Assembly (NCBI GenBank): GCA_947629095.1 | Contig: CANRCK010000003.1 | Span: 62,001 to 126,000 of the forward strand | Direction: 5' to 3' | From: an uncultured Clostridia bacterium | GTDB lineage: Bacteria > Bacillota > Clostridia > Christensenellales > Borkfalkiaceae | Length of the DNA stretch: 64,000 nucleotides | Shown here: in pieces, positions 16,198-27,363 of the stretch | Numbering within the stretch: the stretch's first letter is position 1 | How the letters are laid out: every line of letters starts with the position of its first letter | Translations under genes and position numbers: made by a program | Notes under the pieces: model-generated | What the model saw: the letters and a program-made list of their open reading frames with translations, nothing else | Told to the model about the DNA's origin: nothing | The model's database searches: none

Positions 16198-19100
16198 ATG
16201 AAATCAAAGCATAATTTCGCAACGTGGATTTCGGCTGCAATCTTAACACTTTCGGCGGGGCTTGCCTTGCTTTTCGGTTGCGCTCCCGCGCAAGTTGAAG
16301 AGAAGCGTACGGTCACATTTATGAACGGCGATGAAATTTTCAACGTTCAGCAAGTCGCCCTCGGCGAAAAATATGAATTTCCCGCCGAAACTCCCACGCG
16401 CGAGCAGCCCGACGACGAGCATCTTTTTGAGTTCGTCGGCTGGACGCTCGACCCCAATTACTATGAGTACCGCAGCGAAATTCTCGAAGAGCCGGACTAC
16501 GTAGCAGGCGATCTTGTAATTTATGCGGCGTTCCGCACGGTCAAAATTTCCGATTTACCCGACGGCGGCGCGGATCTCGAATACAACGTGGAATTCCGTA
16601 TGCCCCGCGGCGAGGATTTCGGCGCCCTTTCCGGCACAACCATATCGAGTTGTACGGTAAAGCGTTACGGCTCCGCAGCCAAGCCCGCGGAAGACGAAAT
16701 GCCCCAAATCACCGGCTATCACTTCACGGGCGAGTGGGAGGGCGGCGCCTTAACAGATATCCGCGGACACAGAAGAGTTACTGCCGTGTACGCAAAGAAC
16801 GTATATAACTACGTCTGGCACTATCTCGGCGAAACAAGCTCTGCGGAGGTTGAATTCCGCGATCCCGTCGACCTTACCCAAGCTCCCCAAGTAAGCTCTG
16901 CGTTTGTGTTTGACGGCTGGTTTATGGACGAGGAACGCACGGTTAAAGCCACCCTTTCCGAAATCCCCGCGCAGGACTTGCATCTCTATGCAAAATATCA
17001 CGTGGATTTTTCCACAGCCTCCGTCACAACCGAAGGCAATATGATCTACGGCGACCAAGCCAACAAATTTTACGTTTCGGGTCTCAGTTATGCCGAAGGT
17101 CTGCAATATACTTTCGTCTGGACTGTAAACGGCAGTAGCGGCGCCGCTACGGAAGAATCCCGCTATCCCGTAAAAAACGCCGGAGTCTACAACGTGGGCG
17201 TGCATATTTTTGCCGACTATCACAACGGCGTTCTTAAAGACGAGGGCGACGCCTCGGACGAAAACGGTTCCAATCAATTTAGAATCGAACTTCAAAAGGC
17301 AACCCTTTCCGCGGAAGTGACTTTAAACACCGACTCGGTGGTATACGGCTCACCCGCGCCCGTCGTAAACAAAATAGTTTACAGCGGTTTCCAATTCGGC
17401 GAAACGCAGGAAGAAGTGGGCGTGACCCAAAATTTCATATACAGACGGGATGGAGCCGAAGTCGGCGGCGCCAAGCTTCACGTCGGGTCCTACACCATAG
17501 AAACGATTCCCGGGGAGCTTCCCAACTATAAGTTCGCGGCAATAGACTCCCCCACATTCACCGTAACCCAAAAGGATCTCACCGTCACCATGAGTGTGGA
17601 CGACTACGGATACGGCGAAGGTTTTGCGCCCCAAATCGGTTTTAACGGCTTTGAATACGAAGAAGACGAGGATGTGCTGGGCGGGCACTGGTTCACGCTT
17701 GCCGACCCGGCGGAATTATACACGGCAGAGGGAGACGGCGTTTTCTATGAGCAGGACTTGCTTCACGCCGGCAATCACACGGCAATACTCAACGGCTATG
17801 TTTCGGACGACTATAATGTCATTCTTCCCGATGCGGCTCAGTTCACCGTGTCAAAACGCACGGCAAGCGCAACGCTGTCCGCAGAGGGCGGCGTCTACGG
17901 CGTAATACCCCAAATAAATTACTCCCTTGAAAACGTTCTCGAGGACGACAAGCAGAGATTTGTCTCTTCCTACGCATACACCCGCAACGGCAACGCCTAC
18001 AACCCCGTGGAGGAACGCTTTATAGTCGGTTCCTATAACGTCGTTGCAACCTTCACCGAAACGGGCTTCGGCGACTACGAGCAGCTGCCCGCGGCAGAGG
18101 ACGGATTCACAATCACGCAAAAGGAATTAAAGGTCACTGCGCAGGTTGCGCACAGCTACGTCTACGGCGAAGCAATTCATCCCAAGGCTGAGTTTGAGCA
18201 GGGCGCGTTCGAGTTCGGCGAAAACGAAAACACCCCCGACCTCGTTCAGGGCGCCATAGGCTTCACTTACCGCACCAAGGACGGCACGGAATACGTTCTC
18301 AACCGCCACACGGTAAACGATTACACGGTGGAAGTAAAGGGTATATCCGCGCTTAATTATAAATTTATTATAGAAAAAACAGGCTTCACCGTCACTCCCG
18401 CCGAGCTTCTTCTCACGGTCCGCCTTGCCTCGGATTCCATACTCTACGGCGAAGTCCCCGCGCCTTCCGCGGAGGAGGGGTATTATCGCGGCGTCTCCTA
18501 TTCGGGCTTTGTGTACGATGACAGCGTCGTTTCGGTATTCGGCGTCGGCGACAGCCTTCCCTCAATCGTCTATATGCAGAACGGGGAGGAGGCGGAAAGC
18601 TTCCATGCGGGCACGTATGTGGCAACCACTTCCGCAACCCCCAAAAACTATAACGTCACCGTTAAAACGGCAACTCTAACCGTAAATCCCCGCACGCTCT
18701 ACGTCGGCGTTGCGGTAAGTGGCTCTTCGCTGGAATACGGCAACAAACCCGTCGCTTCCATCTGTTATGAAAGGGAAGGCTACAACGGTTTCTACGGCGG
18801 CGAACAGAGTTTATATACTTCGGGAGCCTACGTTGAATACGCAGGCGACGTAACCTACACCCAAAGCGAACTGAACGCGCCGGGGAGCAAAATGGCGGCA
18901 GGTTCCTATCTTCTCTCCGTAAAGGGCATAGGCAATCTCAAAGACTACGTAATCACCTACGGGCACGAGGAAACGCCTGTTTCCTTTGAAATCACCCCCA
19001 AGGAACTCACCGTAACCGCGTCGGCTGAGGACTTTACTTATGGCGAAAGGGAGCTTCCCGCGCCTACGCTCTCGTATTCGGGCTTCGTTTACGGCGAAAA

Positions 19101-22100
19101 CGAGGAAGTCCTCGGCGGCGTTCCCGCATATTCCTACACGCGTGACGGCGAAGAATATCAATCCGTCTACTTCGACGCCGGCAACTACTCGGTGTCTGCA
19201 AACGCGTTGACTTCAGCCAACTACTTTTTCAGGTTTGTAAGCGGCAGCTTCACGGTTCACAAGCGCAACGCTGCAGTCACGGTATCGGCAACGGGCGCCA
19301 CCTACGGCGACGTTCCCACTGTCACCCACAGTTCAACCGTCCTCGCGCGCGACGTCGCCGGTTTCGGCTTTGAATATGTCTACACTTTCTCCCGCGCCGC
19401 GGCAAACGACTATTCCCGATACGACCCCGACGACTACGCTTACTATCAGGCAGGCAACTACCGCGTCACGGTTGAATATACCCAAAACCAAAACTATAAT
19501 CCCCTTCAGGTCAACGCAGCAGCCTTCGGCATTTCCAAAAAACAGATAGAAGTGGGCGTTACCAATGTCAGCGACTCCTATGAATACGGCTCCGTTCCCG
19601 CTCCGGGGCTTACTTTTAAAGGTTTTGCAGGGAATGAAAACGAATTTACCGAGGGCATATTCACGGCTCAACCGCATTCACGCTTATCGTACTCCACGGC
19701 TCAGGGCTTTGGCACAACTGCGGCGCGCCTGAACGCCGGCAACTACTTTGTCGCCCCCGCCGAGGGCTACGTTTCAGCCAATTATAAGTTCGTCTATGAA
19801 GAAAAGATCCCGTTTGCAGTCACGGCTAAGCCTCTCACGGTCACAGTATCGGTCAACGACATAACCTACGGCGAGGCTCCCGCGCCCAAGCTCGGCTACA
19901 CCGAATTTGCCTATGACGAAACGGCTTCGGTCCTTTCGGGCAGCGCAATATATGAATATGGCGGCGAAAAGAGCGCAAGCGGCTACTACCGCGCAGGCGA
20001 CCACACCGTTGAAGTCGGCGGGCTTAGCTCGGGAAATTATCAAATTACCTTTGTGGGCGATACTTTTACCGTACACAAAAGAAGCCTCGATGTCGGCGTC
20101 TCAGTCGACGACTTCGTCTATGGCGGCACCCCCGCTCCCGAACCCACGTTCGGCGGCTTTGCCGAGGGTGAATCTTCCGATGACCTCGCGGGGGAACTTA
20201 CCTATATCTACTCCGGCAATTTGGAAAACGGCGTATATCACGCAGGCGAATACACAGTGGAAATAGGCGGCTGCACTTCGGACGATTACGCAATAACTTT
20301 CACTGCCGACACGTTCACCGTAACCCCCAAGGACTTGACTTTTTCGTTGTCCGTCGGCGACATTGTGTACGGCGAAAATCCCACCCCCCAACTCACTTAC
20401 AGCGGGTTTATAGAGGGAGAGGACCTCAAAAATCTCGGCGGGGAATTGATATACGATTACTCGGGCGAAAAGAGTGCAAGCGGAAATTACCGCGCGGGCG
20501 AACACACCCTCACCGTCTACGGCTATACCTCCACGGACTACGCAATAACCTATCCCCAAGGCGTTGCCTTCACCGTATCTCCCCGCAACGTTACGCTTGC
20601 GCTAAATGGCGGCTGGGATATCTATGCGAACGACCCGGGGGATTACGATTGGTATACCTGCGGCGGCGATGAAATTCTCGGCAACGAACTTACTTTCTCC
20701 GTTTCCGCCACCCAAAACGGCAAATACTATGCCATAAATTCCGAAAAATATTTCTCCGTCGGCGACTATGTAATAACTGTCAGCCGCAATAAAAATGCCG
20801 ACTACGTTGTACTGAGCGGCGGCTCCGTTGTGGAAGAGCAAGCCTCTTTAAGCTTTACTGTCGCCCGAAAACCTCTCACCATATCCGTCAACGGCGATTC
20901 CGAGCCTTGGTCTAAGCGCGCGGATTGGTCGTATACGCCATCAATCAGCGACGACCGTTTTACTCTCGAAGGCGTAATCGTACTCAACACGGACAGGGAA
21001 ATCGGCGCCGCCACCTATATCGAAACGTCTATAGGTCAAACCTTCAAGTGGCAGAACGGTTTTTCCATAAAGGCGGACGGCAAGGCAGTAACGGGGAACT
21101 TTGCAATAAGTTATATTCTTCGGCTTACTCTTTCAAATTCCGGCTTCAGTGTCAAGGTTCCCGAAAATACAGAATACGTTTATAACGCCGTGGAGCGTTC
21201 TTTCCCCGTCACGGCAACGGCGGACGGCATTTCCGCCGGGGATATCACTCACGAATACAGGGTGGGCGATTCGGGCGGCTACGTCAGCACCGTTCCCGCG
21301 TTCACAAACGCAGGGGAGTACAAGGTTTACTATAAGATAAGCGCCCAAAACACCGAACCTGCCGAAGGCGACTTCACTGTCAAAATAAGCAAAGCCGAAA
21401 TTTCGGTCACCGCACCAAACGATATAACCGCAACGTTCGACGCGCAAAATCATTTTGTCGGGCTTACTAAAGTCGGCGGCGTCGAAGCCGATAAAAACTT
21501 CAACGGCTCAATAACCTACGGCAGGGCTAAGGACGACTGCAACCGGAATGCGCTTACTGTCGTAAATGCAGCCGACAGCTGCACCGTTCACTACAAAGTA
21601 ACCGCAGGCGAAAACTATAACGAGACAACCGGCTCCTATAAAATCACAATAAACAAGGCAAATCTTACAGTAACCAACCCTCCTGACGTGGAAACCTGCT
21701 ACGATAAGTCAAACCACTTCGCAGAGGTTGAACAGGTTGAAGGCGTTGCGGGCGACAGCGAGTTTGCCTTTGCCGTAAGCTACGGCAGATCGGCAGATAA
21801 GTGCACCGAAGAGTCTCTTTCGTTTGTTTCCGTCAGCGACAGCGGCGATGCATACTACAAAGTGACCGCGGGCGAAAACTATAACGAGGCTACGGGTTCC
21901 TACACCGTAACAATATCCAAAGCGGTCGTAGCCGTTCCCCAAATCGCGCATAAGACCTATAATAAAGCTCTCCAAACCGCCGCGGTTGAGGAATCCGCTC
22001 TCTACACCGTCAAAATCAACGAAGGCGGCACGTCGGCAGGCGAATATCAGGTTGTTCTCGCCCTTGCCGATCCCGCAAATTACAGGTGGAATACTTCCCA

Positions 22101-25100
22101 AAACACCGAGCTAACGCTTTCTTTCGTAATAGACAGGGCGCAGCTTTCAAAGCCCCTTGCTTCGCAGGATGAGTTCAGATATAACTCCGAAAGTCATACC
22201 TATATCCCGCAGGGCTTTATGGCGGAAACGATGACCGTAAACGGAAACGAGCAGACGTCTGCGGGCGAGCACACTGTCATAGTAAATTTAGCGGATAAGC
22301 AGAATTACGAATGGGCAGACGGCGGGCAGGACGAGTTGACCTTTGCGTTCACAATCGCCAAGGCGGATTACAATGTTGAAAAAGTAACCGATTCAACAGA
22401 CCTTGTCTATAATAACACCCCGCAGGGACGTTCAAAGGAAGAGCTTAAAGCTCTTGTCTCGGTTTACGGCAGCGACGGGTTCGAGGTTGAATTCACAAGC
22501 GCTTCCACAGCCGTTAAGGCGGGCGCCGTACCCGTTGGCTATAAGGTTTTCGGCAACGAAAACTATAACGATTATAGCGGCAGTTATCAACTCACAATCA
22601 ACAGAGCAACTCCCAAAGTCATCCTGCCCGAGGAGAGCAGAGTTTTAACCTACGACGCAACCAGGCGCAACGACGTCTTTGCCGCAGCCCTCGGCTACGC
22701 CGACACATACGCCGACGACGATTGTACCGTAAAATTCGGCGTGGAAAAATCAGATGGCTCAAGCTTATCCTTCGCTTCCGAAATCGTTTGGGTTAACTCT
22801 CTTGCGGAAGCCATGGATATATGCAACGCGGGCTCCTATATTATTTACGTCAAAATTTACGGCGCCAACTATAATACGGTTGAAGAATCTTTCACCGTAA
22901 CAATCAACAAGGCGCAGTCTGCAATCAACACCGAGGGAATAAAAAAGGAATACACCTATAACGGAGCCTTGCAAACCGTGGAAAGCGGCGCAACATATAC
23001 CGGCGACGGCGCGCTTACCTATTCCAGCAACACGTTCAAGGACGTTCCAAAGGACGGCAGGCAGACCGTCACCGTCACCTTGGGCGAGGGGGAGAACTAC
23101 CTCGGCGCTTCCGCGCAGTTTGAAATCATAATCAACAGGGCGCCCCTGAGCTTGGGTGAGGTTGAGGGCATTTCCGGTCTGACTTATAACGGCGGCGACC
23201 AATACAGTGAAAACGGCAGTAATATTTACGGCGCCGTCTCGGGTGCAGTGGCGGAAGAAACAGCGCAAAATGCAATTGCACAAATTGCTTACGCGCAAGC
23301 CGAGTGTAAAAATGCGGGCGAACACACCATAAGCTTCGAATTGACGGCTTCCGCCAACTATCGGTTCCCCGAAGGCGAAAACAAAGGCTCCTATACTATC
23401 ACAATAAACAAGGCAGATCTCACGGTAACCAACCCTCCTGACGTGGAAACCTGCTACGATAAGTCAAACCACTTCGCAGAGGTTGAACAGGTTGAAGGCG
23501 TTGCGGGCGACAGCGAGTTTGCCTTTGCCGTAAGCTACGGCAGATCGGCAGATAAGTGCACCGAAGAGTCTCTTTCGTTTGTTTCCGTCAGCGATAGCGG
23601 CGCCGCATACTACAAAGTGACCGCGGGCGAAAACTATAACGAGGCAACGGGTTCCTATCAAGTAAAAATCAACCCGAGGGCTGTCACGGTAACCTTGCCA
23701 AAAGATATTGTGGGAATTTACAACGGCACGGAATACGGCGGCGCGGGCATAACCATAGACGTTGACGAAGATATCAACGATATTGCAACCGTAAGCTACG
23801 AAGTTCAGGGTGGAAGCACCACCAAAACCGCGCCTGTCTTTACCGACGCGATTTCCAAAACAAGCGTAACCGTCACCGCTATTCCCGCAAGCAATAATTA
23901 CACCTTCAAAGGCGACAACGGCAACTATACGGGCGTTTATACCGTAACGATATCAAAAGCTATTCTCAGTGCCTTGCAGGGCGATATAACCGAAGGTTAC
24001 AACGCCAAAAATAAATTTGCGGCAATTACCGCGGATAAAATAGGCGGACTTGTGAACGGAGACGAGTTTTCGGTAACATACAGCAGCACGCAAACGGGAT
24101 TATATACGTCCGAAGAACCCACCTTCGTCAACGTAAGGGATTCCGGCGACGTATGGTATAAAATCGCCGCGGGCAAAAACTACGAAGAACTCAACAGCAC
24201 CTACAAAATCACAATCACCCCCGCAAAGCTCACACGTCCCACGGCTGTGGAGAGGACCTATATATACGACCGCGGCAACGAAATAGAGTTCGAACTCAAT
24301 GATTTCAACGCCGATACAATGAATATCAGCGGCAATAAGCAGAAAAAAGCCAATGAAAGCGGTTACACGGTGTCAGTCTCGCTCAAAAACGATGAAAATT
24401 ACGAGTGGTCTACGCCAAATGACGGCAGCACGACGGACGTCATATCGTTCACTTTCAAAATTTACAGGGCAAAATATACTCAGGGCGAGGTAACCGTTCC
24501 GCAAATTTCGCAACAAACCAACAGATTCAACAAAACTCTTAATGACATCAAGCTTCCGCAATACTTCTTTTGGGAAAATTCAAACAGCCCGCTTGTGTTG
24601 GGCAATAATGACTATAATGCATATTACAATGCAGATATCGACAATTATGAAAACTATGATATCGCCATAGCCTTCACAACTGTTAAGGAACAGATTACAA
24701 TAACCAAATCGGGCAACGGCATAATCGAATCGGAGTTAAATAAAGACCCTGACGTCAGTGGCTTATTAAAGGCTTTTGCGTTTAAAGGCGAGGGAGAGCG
24801 CGAGCTTACAGGGGAAGAGCTGGGCGATATTACACACGAAATCCGCGGCAATTATAGCAAGGATATCGGCAGCACCTATCTTATCGGCATAGTTTTCGGC
24901 GTCAACGATAACGTCTATTATGAGTTAAAAGAAGACGCTGTAACCGAATTTGACAGCGTACTCAAAGTGACATCCGTTGAAGTAGACGGAAAGCTCCACA
25001 CTATTGAAGATGCGTTATATATTGCGGCAAGCGGTCAAACAATCACCGTAAAAGGCAACACGTCTTTTGCCGAAAAAGATACCGTTGCGCAAAAGGCAGG

Positions 25101-27363
25101 CTATGTGGGCGGGGATTACTACACCGTCAAAAAGGATGTAACTCTCCTGTTGCCGTATGACGCAAACGGCAATTACGGCAATCGTGAGGGAACGGAGGCT
25201 GCGTTTGCGGACAGCTCAAAGACCGCTGTGGACAGCAATCTCGTATATATCCTTTCAATCGCGGATAATATAACGCTTACAGTAAACGGCACGCTCAATA
25301 TCGGCGGCATTGTGGGACACACCGGCACCGGCTTATCCGCGCATACTTCCGGCAAATATTCCCAGATTCTTATGTATGGGAACACAAAAATTGTTCTTGA
25401 CGACGCAATAATGAATCTTTATGGCTATATTAAAACGCCGTCGGCTGATACACAGGCAAGCGTTGAGGCAAACGGCGCAACTAAAATAAGCGCGCCGTTC
25501 GTCATATACGATTATCGCGGCGGCACGAATACCGTCGGCTCTTATAAGGACGGACTCAATATAGGCGATTTATTATCCAGCTTGTCCGCCGACGAAATAA
25601 AAATTACCAACCCCACAATTTCGCCTTTCAGCGTATATGATATGCCCAATATTCAGGCAACGCTGAAAATCACGCATAGCGCAACCCTTATAGGCTTAGT
25701 GGATTTATACACAAGCGACCCGGCTCAGCACAATACGGCTGACGTCACCATTATAGCGGCAAATAATGCGGTTATAAATTTAACGGGGGCTTCGTCCTAC
25801 CTTTTGGCTCGCTACACACCGGGTAGTTACGATGCAACGCGGGGCGGATATACGGTTAACAATTCTACCGGCGGCAGAACAAAGCTCGAAATTCACGGTG
25901 ATGCAAATCTCGGCTCTATGACTCTCACTATGCGTGTAAATCTCCCCGTGCTGGGCACCAAAAAAGTTAATGTGAGTACGGCGGAGGTGTATTTCCCCGT
26001 TTCGTGGAAATATGATATTGTGATTGCCGAAGGCACAGCCACAATAGGTACAAAGGTAAAATTCATAACGGGTTCGAGTGTAACAGTAAATGACGGAACC
26101 GCACTCAATATAACTGCCGATACAATCTTTTATCGTGAGTTCAACGATACAAGCACAATCAGTCCCCAATATCCAAGCAAATCGCCCGCAACTTTAAAGG
26201 TAAACGGCTCGGTTGTAATCGACGCTCCTTTGGGCGGAATAATAACTTCGGATACAGATGGAGCGAAAATCGTTGCAAATAATATCGGCAGCGTAACAAG
26301 CAGAGAAGGTTACGGCACCAAAACAGGCTCAAACGTATCAACCGAGTTTAAGTTCAATGAGGTTGCCTCTATAACGGAAGTTCCGCGCTCGCAGGACGCT
26401 GACGGAACCGTGAGTCAAATCATACAGGGCACATGGTACTACCATAACAATGCGTGGATTGCACCCGATCGGGGATTGCCAATAACCTATTTATTTAAGC
26501 TGCGCCAACCGGACGGCAGCATAACCGACGTTTCCGGCGCGGTTGAAAATCCCAATCCGTCAACTTACACCACTTCGGAGTTTATATTGCAGAATGCCGA
26601 AAGCAACGGATTGACGTTCTTCGGTTGGTATACCGCTGAAGATTGCAACAAAGATTCAAGGATTGTTTCGTTCTTCGGCAAAGACTATCTGAACGGCGTC
26701 ACGGTCTATGGTCTTTTTGCAAAGGTAGAAGAAAATCAAAAACTTACAATCAAATATCATACCGACTATCCGGGCGCAGGCGAAAAAATAGTTATAGCAG
26801 ACGAAACGGTATTGCTTGAAAATATTGCTTCATTCACACCGGATAGCGGTAAATATATCGAAAGCAGGGATTATGACGCTGCCGTCGCATATTATTTCGG
26901 CGGATGGTTTATGGACCCCGGCTACGGCGTTTCATTCTCAACCGAAGAATTGCAAAAGCAAGAGGGCGGCGCTGAGGTCACACTCTACGCCAAGTGGGAG
27001 ACTAAGGTTACGCTTTCGGTGACACTGGTTTATCAGAATAATTATTCTGCCGGTTTTTTGGGTATGGGCGGACACGACTATTATGCGGAATCACCCGCGG
27101 TTGTTGTGGCATACGGAGATCGGGAAGTATTGAGCGCCACGTTCCGCAACCAAAACGACAAAAATAATACAGAGCATAAATCAAACGTTTATTCCCTGTA
27201 CTTTAAGCCGGGCGAAACTATAACCGTCACGTTCAAACACGACAATACCGAGGACGACCAAAACTCAAAGTACAATATTCAATTAAACGACGATGTAAGT
27301 TACACTTACAAATGCAGCGTCAACAGCAGTAACAAGCAATCACAAAGCTTAACTGTCAAATAA
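16198..27363 (+). CDS. giant MBG/Ig-repeat surface lipoprotein (3,721 residues)
   Basis: The protein starts with a lipoprotein signal peptide (lipobox LLFGC, Cys 28), so it should be anchored by lipid at the outer face of the membrane. Residues about 38-270 hold three InlB/Listeria-Bacteroides type repeats (FVGWTLD, FDGWFMD, LHLYAKY). Residues about 365-1560 hold twelve clear and two degenerate MBG-type domains, each about 80-100 residues with a VYG-x-x-PAP core. Residues about 1650-2757 hold some thirteen further Ig-like repeats with a Y-D/N-x-x-x-H/Q core and KITINKA/TVTISKA ends. Next is a beta-solenoid-like stretch (about 2940-3390), then InlB-like repeats (FFGWYTAED, FGGWFMDPG) and a final beta domain. 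There is no LPXTG motif. The start at 16198 is chosen for AAAGGA and the signal peptide. Likely an adhesin or matrix-like protein; ligand unknown. Confidence 0.82.
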   Translation: MKSKHNFATWISAAILTLSAGLALLFGCAPAQVEEKRTVTFMNGDEIFNVQQVALGEKYEFPAETPTREQPDDEHLFEFVGWTLDPNYYEYRSEILEEPDYVAGDLVIYAAFRTVKISDLPDGGADLEYNVEFRMPRGEDFGALSGTTISSCTVKRYGSAAKPAEDEMPQITGYHFTGEWEGGALTDIRGHRRVTAVYAKNVYNYVWHYLGETSSAEVEFRDPVDLTQAPQVSSAFVFDGWFMDEERTVKATLSEIPAQDLHLYAKYHVDFSTASVTTEGNMIYGDQANKFYVSGLSYAEGLQYTFVWTVNGSSGAATEESRYPVKNAGVYNVGVHIFADYHNGVLKDEGDASDENGSNQFRIELQKATLSAEVTLNTDSVVYGSPAPVVNKIVYSGFQFGETQEEVGVTQNFIYRRDGAEVGGAKLHVGSYTIETIPGELPNYKFAAIDSPTFTVTQKDLTVTMSVDDYGYGEGFAPQIGFNGFEYEEDEDVLGGHWFTLADPAELYTAEGDGVFYEQDLLHAGNHTAILNGYVSDDYNVILPDAAQFTVSKRTASATLSAEGGVYGVIPQINYSLENVLEDDKQRFVSSYAYTRNGNAYNPVEERFIVGSYNVVATFTETGFGDYEQLPAAEDGFTITQKELKVTAQVAHSYVYGEAIHPKAEFEQGAFEFGENENTPDLVQGAIGFTYRTKDGTEYVLNRHTVNDYTVEVKGISALNYKFIIEKTGFTVTPAELLLTVRLASDSILYGEVPAPSAEEGYYRGVSYSGFVYDDSVVSVFGVGDSLPSIVYMQNGEEAESFHAGTYVATTSATPKNYNVTVKTATLTVNPRTLYVGVAVSGSSLEYGNKPVASICYEREGYNGFYGGEQSLYTSGAYVEYAGDVTYTQSELNAPGSKMAAGSYLLSVKGIGNLKDYVITYGHEETPVSFEITPKELTVTASAEDFTYGERELPAPTLSYSGFVYGENEEVLGGVPAYSYTRDGEEYQSVYFDAGNYSVSANALTSANYFFRFVSGSFTVHKRNAAVTVSATGATYGDVPTVTHSSTVLARDVAGFGFEYVYTFSRAAANDYSRYDPDDYAYYQAGNYRVTVEYTQNQNYNPLQVNAAAFGISKKQIEVGVTNVSDSYEYGSVPAPGLTFKGFAGNENEFTEGIFTAQPHSRLSYSTAQGFGTTAARLNAGNYFVAPAEGYVSANYKFVYEEKIPFAVTAKPLTVTVSVNDITYGEAPAPKLGYTEFAYDETASVLSGSAIYEYGGEKSASGYYRAGDHTVEVGGLSSGNYQITFVGDTFTVHKRSLDVGVSVDDFVYGGTPAPEPTFGGFAEGESSDDLAGELTYIYSGNLENGVYHAGEYTVEIGGCTSDDYAITFTADTFTVTPKDLTFSLSVGDIVYGENPTPQLTYSGFIEGEDLKNLGGELIYDYSGEKSASGNYRAGEHTLTVYGYTSTDYAITYPQGVAFTVSPRNVTLALNGGWDIYANDPGDYDWYTCGGDEILGNELTFSVSATQNGKYYAINSEKYFSVGDYVITVSRNKNADYVVLSGGSVVEEQASLSFTVARKPLTISVNGDSEPWSKRADWSYTPSISDDRFTLEGVIVLNTDREIGAATYIETSIGQTFKWQNGFSIKADGKAVTGNFAISYILRLTLSNSGFSVKVPENTEYVYNAVERSFPVTATADGISAGDITHEYRVGDSGGYVSTVPAFTNAGEYKVYYKISAQNTEPAEGDFTVKISKAEISVTAPNDITATFDAQNHFVGLTKVGGVEADKNFNGSITYGRAKDDCNRNALTVVNAADSCTVHYKVTAGENYNETTGSYKITINKANLTVTNPPDVETCYDKSNHFAEVEQVEGVAGDSEFAFAVSYGRSADKCTEESLSFVSVSDSGDAYYKVTAGENYNEATGSYTVTISKAVVAVPQIAHKTYNKALQTAAVEESALYTVKINEGGTSAGEYQVVLALADPANYRWNTSQNTELTLSFVIDRAQLSKPLASQDEFRYNSESHTYIPQGFMAETMTVNGNEQTSAGEHTVIVNLADKQNYEWADGGQDELTFAFTIAKADYNVEKVTDSTDLVYNNTPQGRSKEELKALVSVYGSDGFEVEFTSASTAVKAGAVPVGYKVFGNENYNDYSGSYQLTINRATPKVILPEESRVLTYDATRRNDVFAAALGYADTYADDDCTVKFGVEKSDGSSLSFASEIVWVNSLAEAMDICNAGSYIIYVKIYGANYNTVEESFTVTINKAQSAINTEGIKKEYTYNGALQTVESGATYTGDGALTYSSNTFKDVPKDGRQTVTVTLGEGENYLGASAQFEIIINRAPLSLGEVEGISGLTYNGGDQYSENGSNIYGAVSGAVAEETAQNAIAQIAYAQAECKNAGEHTISFELTASANYRFPEGENKGSYTITINKADLTVTNPPDVETCYDKSNHFAEVEQVEGVAGDSEFAFAVSYGRSADKCTEESLSFVSVSDSGAAYYKVTAGENYNEATGSYQVKINPRAVTVTLPKDIVGIYNGTEYGGAGITIDVDEDINDIATVSYEVQGGSTTKTAPVFTDAISKTSVTVTAIPASNNYTFKGDNGNYTGVYTVTISKAILSALQGDITEGYNAKNKFAAITADKIGGLVNGDEFSVTYSSTQTGLYTSEEPTFVNVRDSGDVWYKIAAGKNYEELNSTYKITITPAKLTRPTAVERTYIYDRGNEIEFELNDFNADTMNISGNKQKKANESGYTVSVSLKNDENYEWSTPNDGSTTDVISFTFKIYRAKYTQGEVTVPQISQQTNRFNKTLNDIKLPQYFFWENSNSPLVLGNNDYNAYYNADIDNYENYDIAIAFTTVKEQITITKSGNGIIESELNKDPDVSGLLKAFAFKGEGERELTGEELGDITHEIRGNYSKDIGSTYLIGIVFGVNDNVYYELKEDAVTEFDSVLKVTSVEVDGKLHTIEDALYIAASGQTITVKGNTSFAEKDTVAQKAGYVGGDYYTVKKDVTLLLPYDANGNYGNREGTEAAFADSSKTAVDSNLVYILSIADNITLTVNGTLNIGGIVGHTGTGLSAHTSGKYSQILMYGNTKIVLDDAIMNLYGYIKTPSADTQASVEANGATKISAPFVIYDYRGGTNTVGSYKDGLNIGDLLSSLSADEIKITNPTISPFSVYDMPNIQATLKITHSATLIGLVDLYTSDPAQHNTADVTIIAANNAVINLTGASSYLLARYTPGSYDATRGGYTVNNSTGGRTKLEIHGDANLGSMTLTMRVNLPVLGTKKVNVSTAEVYFPVSWKYDIVIAEGTATIGTKVKFITGSSVTVNDGTALNITADTIFYREFNDTSTISPQYPSKSPATLKVNGSVVIDAPLGGIITSDTDGAKIVANNIGSVTSREGYGTKTGSNVSTEFKFNEVASITEVPRSQDADGTVSQIIQGTWYYHNNAWIAPDRGLPITYLFKLRQPDGSITDVSGAVENPNPSTYTTSEFILQNAESNGLTFFGWYTAEDCNKDSRIVSFFGKDYLNGVTVYGLFAKVEENQKLTIKYHTDYPGAGEKIVIADETVLLENIASFTPDSGKYIESRDYDAAVAYYFGGWFMDPGYGVSFSTEELQKQEGGAEVTLYAKWETKVTLSVTLVYQNNYSAGFLGMGGHDYYAESPAVVVAYGDREVLSATFRNQNDKNNTEHKSNVYSLYFKPGETITVTFKHDNTEDDQNSKYNIQLNDDVSYTYKCSVNSSNKQSQSLTVK
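17290..20880 (+). repeat. MBG-type domain array inside the giant lipoprotein
   Basis: Tandem domains each begin with K/R-x-L-T/D-V and a Y-G-x-x-P-x-P core, for example VVYGSPAPV, ITYGEAPAP, FVYGGTPAP and IVYGENPTP, and each contains an N-Y-x-I/F-x-F strand before the next unit. Core positions fall near residues 382, 472, 566, 655, 749, 847, 949, 1036, 1130, 1224, 1307 and 1391. The even spacing indicates tandem domain duplication followed by divergence. Confidence 0.8.
21670..21890 (+). repeat. intragenic near-identical duplication, copy 1
   Basis: These 221 bp match 23425-23645 with only three differences found by eye, at a fixed offset of 1,755 bp (585 codons). The unit encodes one Ig-like domain beginning TNPPDVETCYDKSNHF. 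Confidence 0.9.
23425..23645 (+). repeat. intragenic near-identical duplication, copy 2
   Basis: Partner of 21670-21890. The other domains of the array are strongly diverged, so this pair is a recent duplication or gene-conversion tract within the reading frame. Confidence 0.9.

Larger units (their letters stand above)
21150..24470 (+). repeat. second Ig-like domain array inside the giant lipoprotein
   Basis: About thirteen units share a Y-D/N-x-x-x-H/Q core (FDAQNHF, YDKSNHF, YNKALQT, YNGALQT, YNAKNKF), a Y-K-V-T/S-A-G-E-N-Y strand and an end strand such as KITINKA or TVTISKA. They differ in sequence from the upstream MBG array and were probably amplified separately. Confidence 0.7.

Noticed and set aside
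17290..24470. CRISPR-like array
   Set aside because: The regular repeats are protein-domain repeats in one open frame, not short direct repeats with spacers.
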